Origin: Stagonosporopsis chrysanthemi
Taxonomy: Eukaryota > Ascomycota > Dothideomycetes > Pleosporales > Didymellaceae
DNA length: 64,000 nt
Reading direction: 5' to 3'
Assembly (NCBI GenBank): GCA_022560025.1
Contig: JAFISE010000097.1
Location: 1-64,000, forward strand
Both the position numbers and the translations under genes were made by a program. Below are positions 10,033 to 19,777 of this stretch, in pieces. The notes beneath the pieces are model-generated. The model made no database searches, was not told where the DNA came from, and saw only the letters and a list, made by a program, of their open reading frames with translations. Each line of letters opens with the position of its first letter. The first letter of the stretch is position 1.

Positions 10033-12826
10033 ATGGTGAAAAGAAAGCCTACTGTCAAGCTGGCAGTGCCGAAGAAAACAGAGAAAAGACTGCCACAGCC
10101 CAAGGAATCAGGAAAGCCTCTGAATCCCATAAAGTCCGAGAATTGGAGAGGTGTAGTGCCAAAATCCGAAGAAGAGATGAACGAATGGCTCGAAACCGAA
10201 AGGAAACTTTTGTTAGCATACTTGCTGTACTACAAGCGTTTGTCCGAGCACGAACCTACACGTCAACAGATTGCCAACGCTAAATCGAAAGCCGACGAAG
10301 AGTGGAAGAAATGGGAGCCCGAATGCGACCCTGTCATGGGCGACATATACGACGCGGCCACACGCAAGCGTGCAGAAGCTGCAATGGCTCAAGTCAACGA
10401 GGATCTAAAATCTTTTATCTGGTCTCGAAATTTGAATTCCTTGTCGCTTGAGGATATTTACCAAAGATATGTTATTGCGCAGGTCCTCTGGGAAGGTTAG
10501 TTTTTGCGGCTGACCGCACACGTGGTTGTCACTGACAGAGACAGATTTTCATTATTACCAAAATGCCTGGAACAGGCCTCGCTCAAACGACCCCGAACAT
10601 GTCCGGGGCCCAAGCAAAAACTGGCTGGTTAAGCATAAAGAAACAGCTATGCCCTGGCGCCTGAACATGATCAAGTTGTTCAACAAGTGGGGTGTAGGTG
10701 ATCGTAGCAAGTTATCAGGACCTATAGGTCCTAACCACCTGCATGTCTATCCCGATAATCTCAGGCACACGGTGAAAGACCCGGCACGCCGGAGGACTCT
10801 GCTGGAGCAGTTTCCCACCAGTAACGTGCGTCTTGACGAGGAAGCCGTTGCGGAAAGGCGCACAGAAGTAGAAGTCAAGAGAAAAGAAAGTGAGAAAGCG
10901 GAGAAATCTTCTCTGGACAAAACAAAGTACGCCACTTCTAGTAGCCTCCCGCAAGATCATCAACCCTACCACACCACTACGGAGCACTCCAAGCCGTGGA
11001 CATACCAGGACCGTCGCATCCCCACATCCTGGGAAACTGCACAGTGGGGACATGCCGTCGCAGACAAGATCCGCGTCGTTGATAAGCGCGTATCCGAGCA
11101 GCCACTCTACCAAACCGACACCCGCGAAGTCACACTTCCGGGGGAAGGTACGCTGTTCGAGCCGACATCGCCTCTGGTCGGGCCAGGGCCGAATTTCAAG
11201 CGCACGCGCATCAACGCAGGTTTCGGGTGGGTGCAGGGGGGACCAAACATCATCACGGAGACGTTTTTCGTTCTTGACGAAAACGAGCAGCGCATTCCAG
11301 AGGAGCATGTTGTGTATGAGAATCCTAGATTTGTACCTGCTGGCATTCCCACCGCGGTTCACAAAAATGATGGCAAGATGGGGAATGCGAGGCGAGAGGA
11401 GTATTCGGTGCGCTCCCAGCCCGGCGTCGATGAGTTGTCGGATGTTGAGGATGAGGAGGACTACAAAGACAACGATGTCCCGTTGCTGGATGGGGCTGAT
11501 GAGCAAGAGAAGACTGGGACTAATCCGCCCGATGATGGTGATGACGACTCGGATGACGAGGATGATCCTTTCACGCGGGCGTACCTGGGACTTGACGATG
11601 ATGATAGTCGACCCCCTCGTTCTAGTCGACCCCCTCGTTCTAGTATCAGCAGCATCAGCAGTAGCAGTAGCAGCAGCAGCAGCGACGACACCAATGATAA
11701 GGATACCGAACAAACCAAGGACGGCTGGTTGATCCTGACCCACAAGGTAGGAGGGCAAACTTACGAGCAGCGCGACAAGATACCCGCTGTGGACCCTAAG
11801 GCTGGTCCAAAGGAAGAGGCATATCCCAAAGACGCTCCGATCCCAGACCCCAGGAGAGGAACGAAAGACGCCAATAAGAAATGGGTGTTTGATGAGAAGA
11901 ACCAAATCTACCGCAAAGGTATGTATACGTGGAGGCCCATCTGGGGCATGCGCAAGTACCGAACAACCACCGGCGAGTGCATTCTTCGCGGCGACAAGAG
12001 CCACCTGTTCGACCGAGTCATCCTGAACGACTTCGACAAAGACTCCATCCGGGCCTACAACAAGGGCGTGAGACAGTTCCTGAGCCGCGGCTTTCTCGGG
12101 GAGGAAGACGCCGTAAAGCACCCCCCCTGGACCACGGGGGAACTCGCAGAAGCCGTCCGCCACCTCAACGACACCGTGCGCCAACACGGCCTGATCCACC
12201 TCGCAGACTACTGGGATGACGTCGTCAAGCGCGCCGTAGACGTCCTCGATAAATTCCGCCTTGCCAACGGTATCCCCGCCCGCGGACGCGAGAGCACGCG
12301 CACCAAGTTCGCCGCCGACCGCGCGCCGGGCCTCCACGCAAAGCGGAACGGTATCAGACCACCGATTGCTGATGGCGAGCTACGGCCGGACAACTTTTTT
12401 GCGGTCAAGGACTTCGAGACTGATAGTAAGAAGCAGAGGATGGCTGCGAAGGCTGCGAAGGCTACGAAGGCAGCGGGGGGGACAACGGGGACTGTGGCGG
12501 CGACGACTACTACTACTACAGCTGCAGCGACGGCATCGACTACAGCCGCAGCGACAGCACCTACCACAGCCGCGCCGACTGCTACCACCACAGAAGCGCC
12601 GAAGACCAAGAAGCGCAAAGCCGCCACTATTGTGATGAGGACCAAAACCACGACTAAGTCCAAGTCCAAGTCCAAGTCGAAGGCAACTGAGACTGAGACC
12701 GAGATCGAGACTGCAGATGGTGCTGGTGCGGACGCCGCTGGTGGCGAAGAGGGCGACCCGATGGAGATTGATGATGATGAAGAGGAGGATGAGGCCCCGC
12801 CGCCGAAGAGGACTCGTAGGCGTTAG
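10033..12826 (+). CDS. Large unrecognised protein with acidic, serine-rich and basic low-complexity tail
   Basis: I do not recognise the family. Exons 10033-10495 and 10539-12826 join in phase 1 across a 43-base intron (GTTAGT...TGACAG), giving 916 residues. The N-terminus is basic (MVKRKPTVKLAVPKK) and leads into a helical, W/Y/E-rich region (ENWRGVVPKSEEEMNEWLE, FHYYQNAWNRPRSND). A middle part has WRLNMIKLFNKWG. Next comes an acidic stretch with DDGDDDSDDEDD, a duplicated PPRSS motif encoded by an 18-base tandem duplication near 11,608-11,643, and a polyserine run. A second ordered region (WVFDEKNQIYRKGMYTWRPI, LFDRVILNDFDKDSIRAYN) precedes an Ala/Thr tract, KSKSKSKSK and a final KRTRRR. 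The charge pattern suggests a nuclear protein; that is inference. There are no stops or frameshifts in a very long frame, so it is probably a real gene. Confidence 0.75.
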
Positions 12827-13362
12827 TCGTGTGACTGTGTGCGCGTATATTTAGCGAGTACGTTGAAGTAGCACAGCAAGCGAGCGAGCATTTGAATTCG
12901 AGATTGTGTTGTATAAACCGAAATCCTTGGATTGCTTTGAAGCCGAGTCCCCCGTACATACTGCACTCTGCAGCTGGAAAGATTCCTGTTTGCCATTTAC
13001 TATAGCCAACTCTTCTGGTATGGAGTGTGCAGGCAGCAAACTGCTTCCTTTGTCTGGATGCAGGATATTTGTACAATCGACAAAGCCTCGCCGGGCTTCT
13101 CTTATGGCATCCCGCCAGAACGGGCAGGGTCTTTGTCTCTTTCTTCACCTTTTAGCGAATTTGTGGAAGGGAATATTCCAATGCAAAGGCAACGGAGTTA
13201 GAGAAAATTTAGATGTCATCTTCAGCTAAGATGCTGAGGAATCGGAGTCTCTTCAAAGGGGGCGCACGCTGAGGAAGCGTATAATTGAGGGATTCACGTT
13301 GATCATGGGGAAGTGCAGAAGTGGATGAGAAGCCATCACGCGCAGGTCAGTAGCTCGGTTAC
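12827..13362. other. Intergenic interval upstream of transposon
   Basis: No convincing gene. Position 13,363 is the left TA target duplication of the pogo-like element. Confidence 0.5.
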
Positions 13363-13410
13363 TACCGTGCACGGACAACCAACGATCGCCGGCAACCAAC
13401 GATCGGGGAA
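13363..13410 (+). repeat. Left terminal inverted repeat of pogo-like element
   Basis: Includes the TA target site. It is the exact reverse complement of 15451-15498. The two internal CAACCAACGATCG copies are probable transposase binding sites (inference). Confidence 0.95.
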
Positions 13411-13452
13411 CTACATAACCATCACAACTTCGACGCGTAATAACTCAACACA

Positions 13453-15348
13453 ATGGAAGGAATTGATGCTGCGCTTGCAGATATAGACAGTTTGGAACCT
13501 AGAGAAGACTTCTTATATACTTAATTAGCCAAAAAACATGGTGTGAGTTGTGTGACGTTGGCGCGTTGCTATTAACGCGTGCAGGTCTCTTGTGACGTCG
13601 CCAACTCAAACTAGGCTAAACTCAACACACAACAAGAAGAGGAGCTTGTGAAGTATATACAAGAGCTTACTGGTCGTCACTTAGCACCTACACAAGAGAT
13701 GATACAGAATTTCGCGTCTGCAGTTGCCGAATCTCCCTGCTCTGAGAGGTGGGTGAGTCGCTTCCTCAACCGTTACCACGACCAACTCAACCCACAATGG
13801 GTGACGGCTATGGACTCTAGCAGGCACTACGCTGAGTCTGAGGCAAAGTATAGCTTATACTTTGACCTTCTGCTGCATATCCTTACTAAGTACGACATTG
13901 AGCCAGCGCACACATACAATATGGATGAGAAGGGCTTCGCAATTGGGGTACTTACCAGGAGTCTTCGCATCTTCAGTTGGGCTTCATGGGAGAAGAAGAA
14001 GGTTAGGCAGTCACTTTAAGACAGTAACTGCGAGTGGGTAAGCCTATTGGCTTGTATTTGCGCTGATAGTACTGCACTACCTCTAGGCATCATATTTGCG
14101 TCTAAAAACTCCACTATTTGAGCAAGGTAGGTGGCCAAAATTGACCCAGAAACGCGTCCAATTCATGCTACTTCGTCGCCTACTGGTTGGACTAACAACG
14201 ATATAGGGTTAGCATGGCTCACGCAGGTATTTGATTAATATACGAAGCGAAAAGTGTTGCAAAGGTACTGTCTACTCATAGTAGACGGCCACGGCAGCTA
14301 CCTGACTTGAGAGTTTCTTGAGTATTGTTACTAGAATCAAATTATAGTTGCTATACTACCACCTTACTCCACCCAGACGCTGCAGCCACTTGATGTGGTA
14401 TGCTTCAAGCCGCTCTTATCCAACTACTCCAATGAACTATCTAATTACCTCCAGGCATCTCAAGGTCTATCTCCAATAGGAAAACACGAGTTTCTGCACC
14501 TATTATGGCCTGCCTGGACAAATACCTTCACTGAAACATTGATACTTAGTGCCTTCAGAGTCACAGGCATCTCACCACCAAATGCCAACGTTATACTTGA
14601 TAGGTTTCGCCACACCTCTTAAAGTCGCTCAGTATCTATATCCTCTGATAGCTCAGCTTATAGCGCTGACGATTGGCTAAAAGCTTGCTCACTACTGCGT
14701 GCTGAGGTGAAGGATCCTCGCAGTAAAGGCGCGCGGAAGCTGGGTCAAACTATCCACTACCTATCAATCCAAAATGAGCTTCTTAACGACAAGATAGCTG
14801 GCCTGCGCAACACTTTGAACCTCCAGAAGAAGAAGAGGAAGCAGCCAAATAAGCAGCTACAGCTTCCACGTGATGAGGATTACAGTAGTGCGATGATGTG
14901 GTCACCTCAGACCTTCCAAACTGCGGGCGCTTGCATAGCTCAACAAGTTAAAGAAGAGAAGGCAGAGAAGCTTAAAAAGGCAGAAATGAAGGAGTTAAGA
15001 GCTGCCAATAAGCGATATAACGATATGGTAGCAGAGGAGAAGCGTGCGCAGCAGTTGAGGGAGAAGGAAGATTGGGCGAGGGTGCAAGCTGTGAAGGCGG
15101 CTGAAGTAGCTGAACGCCAGGCTGAAAAGCAGCGTCAGAAGGACGCTTGCAACGCTTCAAAAAGTAAACAATTGCCTAAAACAGGCAAGCGAAAGGCTTT
15201 ACAGTCTGCAGCACCCAGAAAGAAGCAGAATTGTGGTGCTGTAGGTGGTGGTAGCCAGCCTATCGCTCGTGAGCGTTCCCTAACCCCTCCACCTACATAC
15301 AACTGCTGCGGTCGCAAAATTGCTCTACGAAAAAGACTGAAGCAGTAG
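13453..15348 (+). pseudogene. pogo/Fot1 transposase with ten in-frame stops
   Basis: One continuous reading frame of 631 codons runs from the ATG at 13453 to the TAG at 15346, interrupted at 13522, 13573, 13612, 14017, 14119, 14128, 14236, 14308, 14332 and 14620. The stops are TAA, TAG or TGA, where the family context suggests former CAA, CAG or CGA codons, so each is one C-to-T change. No frameshift is needed. The N-terminal part shows the helix-turn-helix Tc5/CENP-B type region (TGRHLAPTQEMIQNFA, ERWVSRFLNRYHDQL). The catalytic region has the first Asp in YNMDEKGF, the second in LIVDGHGSY and the third in LQPLDVV. The C-terminal 200 residues form a Lys/Glu/Ala coiled coil and a basic tail. 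It cannot make an active protein, though the copy could be moved in trans. Confidence 0.92.
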
Positions 15349-15450
15349 AATTTATCGCATAGGTCTATAGATCAGTCCACCAAAAACTCTCATAATATTA
15401 TCTACTGTGTGAGGCTCTATAACCTCATTTTTGTGCAGACCAAAATGGGC

Positions 15451-15498
15451 TTCCCCGATCGTTGGTTGCCGGCGATCGTTGGTTGTCCGTGCACGGTA
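15451..15498 (-). repeat. Right terminal inverted repeat of pogo-like element
   Basis: Perfect inverted copy of 13363-13410, ending with the second TA target duplication at 15497-15498. Confidence 0.95.
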
Positions 15499-15866
15499 AG
15501 CGCTCGATTGCTAAGCGCTTGACTGGAGGCTGTTGGATCCCTTAGTAGTGGCGATGTGGAGGGAATGAGCAGCGCTTCGTTATCGGTGTGTTGGTGTTTC
15601 GATGGCGCTTAGTGCGGCGCAGTTGCTCGGCGACCACGTAGGCACTTTCCTGCGTTGTTTGGCGGGTCGTGAGTTGATAAGGAGACTGTCGTGATTATGG
15701 AACGAGGAACGACGCAATGGCATCTGGAATAGCGGTGGAAAGTGCTCCAGTTGATGTTGTAAAGTTAGAAAAAGACCAAGTTAGATCTGAGCAGATAGTT
15801 GTGCTTACATGATGATCTCACTGTTTGTGAATTTAACAACATGATTTAATAGCTGCACTATAGTCT
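15499..15866. other. Spacer between transposon and DUF3176 pseudogene
   Basis: No coding or repeat structure was recognised. Confidence 0.4.
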
Positions 15867-17220
15867 TCAGATCCAACCTGGAGGTGGCTGATTCTTCCGT
15901 GTAGGTAGCAAGGGCGACTTCAACAAACTCTGCCCCGATACTCGCCAACCGAGATCCGGCAACAACTTGATGCGCACCTTCTTCACGTCACCATGCGAAT
16001 TTTGCCACGGCGTCTGTGCTGTGAGCTTGCCCCTTGTATCTTCCGGTAGACCATATATCAAAGTAGGCATTGCTGAGGTCTTCCAGACTCCTGTCACGGT
16101 GTCCTTCGACGTCTTGACCATTGTTGACACCAGAAAGGCAAGGCTGAGCATTAGTAGAGCAAACGGAAAGGCCAGCCAGGCCCAGTCGATGTAGATGAAG
16201 CTTTCTCTGCTGTACGCGCTGCCTTCAACCATCTCTGTGTTAGCAGAAGAACGAAGAAGGTTTGTCATCGAAGTCGCTAATCGTTCCATGTAATGTGTTA
16301 TGTTGTTGGAATCCGTGTTTGTGCAGTTTGGGACGGTACACCCAGACATCAAAATTGGCTTCTCGCTGGTAGTATTGACAAAATAGCCACAAACCAAGCC
16401 CGCGGGAACCTTCCTGATTGGGCCAGTAGAATGCGCACTTTATTCAATAGCCGTGTTGAGACAGGCGTACGTCAAAAGCTCTGACGGCTCGATCTGAAAG
16501 CATTTGCTGCACACTGCAAATGTGTTGTACTTCGGCCAAATGCAATTGCTTGCTGGACATGACACAGGTATACCGGGCCTAGTCGCGTTACCAGACTGGG
16601 TTGGATGCGCTCCATTTCCGTAGAGAAGTTTCTGCACGGTCGTCATGGTATTCGTATCGTATTGTGATAATTAGCATCCTAGGAAAAACTCGGAAATGTA
16701 TGTTGGCTTGTAGTAGACAGACCGGGCTATCGTACTTGAAAGATGCCCCAGCGCCCACTAATCCGGGTGGTCTATCACCCGTTGGAAGAAAGTATCGGTC
16801 GCTAGTAATAGAAGGATCGAGACTGCTCCAAGCGCAGTAAGCGCGCGTCCTTTTGTGCGGAACAGAAAAGAGCCCCACGCTCCCCTTGACGCCTTGTCAA
16901 ATATCTCAAAGTCGATCATTTCTTTCGACTCCCTCCCACGAAACGAAGACCAATTTAGCTGGCCTATAGCTTCAGATATGGGAATCATTAAAGCTGCTAA
17001 CACAAGCTTGGAGAGCACATTGTAAGCTGAGGGCGCGAAGGGCCTCTTGATCTGAACGATACAACAAGATCGCGACAATGGCGTTCTAGGGGCACGAAGT
17101 TCAGTATGATAATTGACATTGAGGACCCGAGGGCAGATACTCACTACACAAGCAGCGCTTGTGGTCCAATGATGATCTCAAAAAGCCACCTTTTCCAGAT
17201 TTTTTGAGAAGCTTTACATC
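15867..17220 (-). pseudogene. Decayed duplicate of the DUF3176 membrane-protein gene
   Basis: Minus-strand remnants follow the neighbouring gene at 19778-22386 in order. They include KIWKRWLFEII (near 17,150-17,205, different frame), LSKLVLAALMIPISEAIGQL, FEIFDKASRGAWGSFLF, GRALTALGAVSILLLLATD, KLLYGNGAHPTQSGNATRPG, SCPASNCIWPKYNTFAVCSK, VCGYFVNTTSEKPILMSG, THYMERLATSMTNLLRSS and NQPPPGWI. From 16,878 to 15,867 the remnants share one frame, broken by stops at 16758, about 16670 and 16440; the N-terminal part is frameshifted or lost. Compared with the intact paralogue, roughly 190 residues of the extracellular loop are deleted between the CGYF and THYMERLA segments. At the place of the paralogue's intron (after GNGTRPDIPL) this copy reads straight through (RPGIPVSCPASN), so the intron is absent. 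Confidence 0.85.
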
Positions 17221-18942
17221 GTGCGACATTTCTCTCTATGTGCCGCGTGACATCTAGCGAACGCGTCCCACATACTGAAGCTCGGTACGATGGTGGGTCT
17301 TCGCCACGGCTACTTGAACAAGGCGAAACGCACAAACATTTGGATATAACCAAGCGCCGTTGTGAGCGCCAGACGCTGACATCGTGTACTGCTCTGATAT
17401 TGCCTTGACGACTGGGCTAAAACCGCGGGCGACGCAGCGATTACGATAGCTGCACATACTTGGAGTTTGCAAGGCTACCTTGGAAAGTTTCATCTCTGAG
17501 CGTATCTCCTTTGCAGCATTGACCTGTAGGAATTGACCGTTAAGCGCCGGGGCACTTCGCTTGTACGTCGCAGCCTGGAACGGGCGATCGATGAAAATGA
17601 CATATACTGGGCGCACTGCGGCACAAGAAACCGGCGCTTAAGTCGAGTGGTGTCATAAGGACGGCTTGTGGCGTGAAGTCTTGATGCGTTCGACGTGGTT
17701 GTGCCCACTTGGCTCGGGTTCACAGAAGATGTGGGGAAGCGCTAAACCGTTGTAGCCCCTCAGCAATTGGAGGGCTGCGTAACAACAGCCACGTCTTGTC
17801 GCCGAGCAGACTGGTAAAGTTCTTAGCATACCAGAATCTACAAAAGCCACAGAGTGAAAAAGCCCCAAGGTTTTCATGCAATTCTCATCTACTCTGACAG
17901 CTATGTGTGCTGATGGTAGGTAATGAAGTAGAACTTCTCAATCTCAGAATGCGGTCGCTGATGTATGCCACATCCCGAGTCGGCCGTTTCTTGTGCACTT
18001 TCCGACGTGTCGTGGCTTATCGCTAGTGAATGCGATTACAATGTTCCTGTGGCTGCGTACTACGAGGACAGGGCGGTCATCGGTCATCGCTAAGCATTGA
18101 ATTTCTTCCTGTAGCCCATTCCTCCCCTGAGACTGACTTTATCGAATCTCGCTGAGACGCGGAATGTGGGCACTATAACCGCCGTGCAGCCGTGATACCG
18201 CGTCACGTGTCTGTATACAATGTGACTTCGGTCGCGGCAAAGGCTCATTGGCGCACGTTGTCACCAATCCCTAGCCAATCGCTCAGACGCCAAGCCTGAA
18301 CAAGTTGATTCGTTCCTTTGATTGGTTAGCAATCGAACGTGGAGTTGCAACAGTTAGCAAAATTACAGGAGGATAGATGTCTTCGAAAGGAAAGTCGTCA
18401 CTCACCAGAAGTGCCTTGTAGAAAGCCTTCCAGCGCTTGCGGGTGTGACACTCCTCCCTACCGTGGGGTTTCCCACAGCAGTGCATCCACAGGTAAGAGT
18501 TGCTGTACATCCACTAATGGCGATCTAACGCTTTTCGTTTGTGATTTCCAAGTCCATGCGTTTCAGGCTGCCTAATCTGCGACCCTGCAAATATGCTTCC
18601 ATGTCCCTCTCCAATGAAAGCTCTCTGCTGCTGAACAGTCTGTCTTGGACGAGTGAATTCGATGTGATCAGGTTGCGTGGGCGGCTTTGATAGCGGCTGC
18701 GATGGTTCAGGTATCACGGTCCCAAGCGCCAGTAGGCGGATATGTAAATGAGGTTGTCCTGCATCGTATCCTGGACAGTCGTGTCATCGGGTGTTGCTCC
18801 AGGATAAAGTCTGCGACTCGGCCGCCTAAAGTGTTTCACACGAGAGCTGTCGACCTCGAAAACAAACTACTAGTATTCTGTAATCTGTCAAACGCGGCAC
18901 TCCCACATCCCATCTGGGACTTTGTCAGCTACCACCGATACC
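17221..18942. other. Gene-poor interval
   Basis: No family was recognised on either strand; only short, low-quality frames. The last few hundred bases should contain the promoter of the peptide-precursor gene at 18,943. Confidence 0.5.
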
Positions 18943-19547
18943 ATGTACACACACCTGCACCTGTTCATTTTACTCTCATGTGCTCTTTCAATCTTGGCTT
19001 CGCCACTGCCCAAAGCGGAGGTGAGAATTGTGAAGCGTCCATTGATCGATCGCGGCTGACATTGTTGCAGACAAGCTTGAAGGACGTCCTATCTGTCGGT
19101 GGTCTCAAACGCCACCTTGAGCCCCTCATTGGCCTACACGAAGACAAGCGACAGATTGAGAAGCGAGCAACAAACACTGCCATTCCAGAGACTTTGTTCG
19201 AACGCTTGAGTACACGCATCCTCAATGGTGGCGATATAAAAGAACCACGCGCCGGTAGGCCACATTCTTACCGCAATGGAAGAACTAGCCGAAGGCGACG
19301 TGAGGCAGAGCCACAGACGTACCGCAACGGAAGGACCGGGGGAGCGCGAGGGCGACGTGAGGCTGAGGCCGAGGCAGAGCCACAGTCTTACCGTAATGGA
19401 AGAGGGCGACGTGAGGCTGAGGCTGAGGCAGAGCCACAGTCTTACCGCAATGGAAGAGGGCGACGTGAGGCTGAGGCTGAGGCAGAGCCACAGTCTTACC
19501 GCAATGGAAGAGGGCGACGTGAGGCTGAGGCCGAGGCCGGAGCTTAG
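18943..19547 (+). CDS. Secreted Kex2-processed repeat-peptide precursor (pheromone- or RiPP-like)
   Basis: Two exons (18943-19020 and 19071-19547) join in phase 0 across a 50-base intron (GTGAGA...CTGACATTGTTGCAG) to give 184 residues. Exon 1 is a clear signal peptide, MYTHLHLFILLSCALSILAS. The pro-region contains dibasic KR sites (LKRHLEP, DKRQIEKRATN). The C-terminal half repeats a core five times: SYRNGRT once, TYRNGRT once and QSYRNGRG three times. The last three copies are an exact 18-residue unit (54 bases): RR, then EAEAEAEP, then QSYRNGRG. Kex2 cuts after RR or KR, and Ste13-type dipeptidyl peptidases remove Glu-Ala and X-Pro pairs, as in yeast alpha-factor. The predicted product is therefore close to QSYRNGRG, released several times per precursor (inference). 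It lacks the Trp-rich core of known alpha pheromones. A Tyr-containing core also fits dikaritin-type RiPPs, but no UstYa (DUF3328) gene is nearby. Confidence 0.8.
19312..19536 (+). repeat. 54-base tandem coding repeat of the peptide precursor
   Basis: Three near-identical 54-base units (GAGGCTGAGGCTGAGGCAGA..., one or two silent differences) are preceded by two diverged units. Because the repeats are whole codons, copy number can change without a frameshift. Confidence 0.9.
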
Positions 19548-19777
19548 TCGGGCTGCAGACTAGCAAGCTTCGAAGCACGGTCGATAGCGCCGGAGTCGCG
19601 CCAAGAGTGCGACCTGCATGGGTTACTCAAATGTGCGAGCTCTTTCCTTCTAAGTCCTTTTTTGGGTAACGTCTTGGGGAGTCAGGACTGCCTGGAGCAG
19701 CAAGAGAGCAACTCTTCTTCTACTGACCTATTCGAAAGCCATTTAATTCCACTTTATTTTGCATTACTTTCCAAACA

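Larger units (their letters stand above)
13363..15498 (+). mobile_element. Complete pogo/Fot1-type DNA transposon, coding region dead
   Basis: The element has perfect inverted ends of 46 bases plus a TA target duplication on each side (13363-13410 and 15451-15498, TA included). Each end begins CCGTGCACGGACAACC and carries an internal direct repeat, CAACCAACGATCG, twice. Between the ends lies one transposase-length frame. TA duplication, length of about 2.1 kb and a DDD-type transposase with an N-terminal DNA-binding domain fit the Fot1/pogo branch of Tc1-mariner. It is inserted between two unrelated host genes. Confidence 0.95.

Noticed and set aside
10715..12337. A 540-codon open frame on the minus strand opposite the gene at 10,033
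   Set aside because: It is antisense to a longer spliced plus-strand gene with good splice phase and has valine/leucine-rich composition typical of a shadow frame.
17254..17897. Several overlapping 60-120-codon frames between the DUF3176 pseudogene and the peptide gene
   Set aside because: No domain features, mutually overlapping on both strands, and no supporting splice structure.
18687..18942. Unspliced extension of the repeat-peptide frame to an upstream ATG at 18,687
   Set aside because: The upstream part is not protein-like and lacks a secretion signal. The spliced model starting at 18,943 gives a strong signal peptide and clean intron signals.
18943..19547. Calling the repeat precursor a conventional alpha mating pheromone
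   Set aside because: Processing signals match, but the core lacks the Trp-rich, Gly-Gln-Pro type sequence usual for ascomycete alpha pheromones, so only a pheromone- or RiPP-like precursor is claimed.
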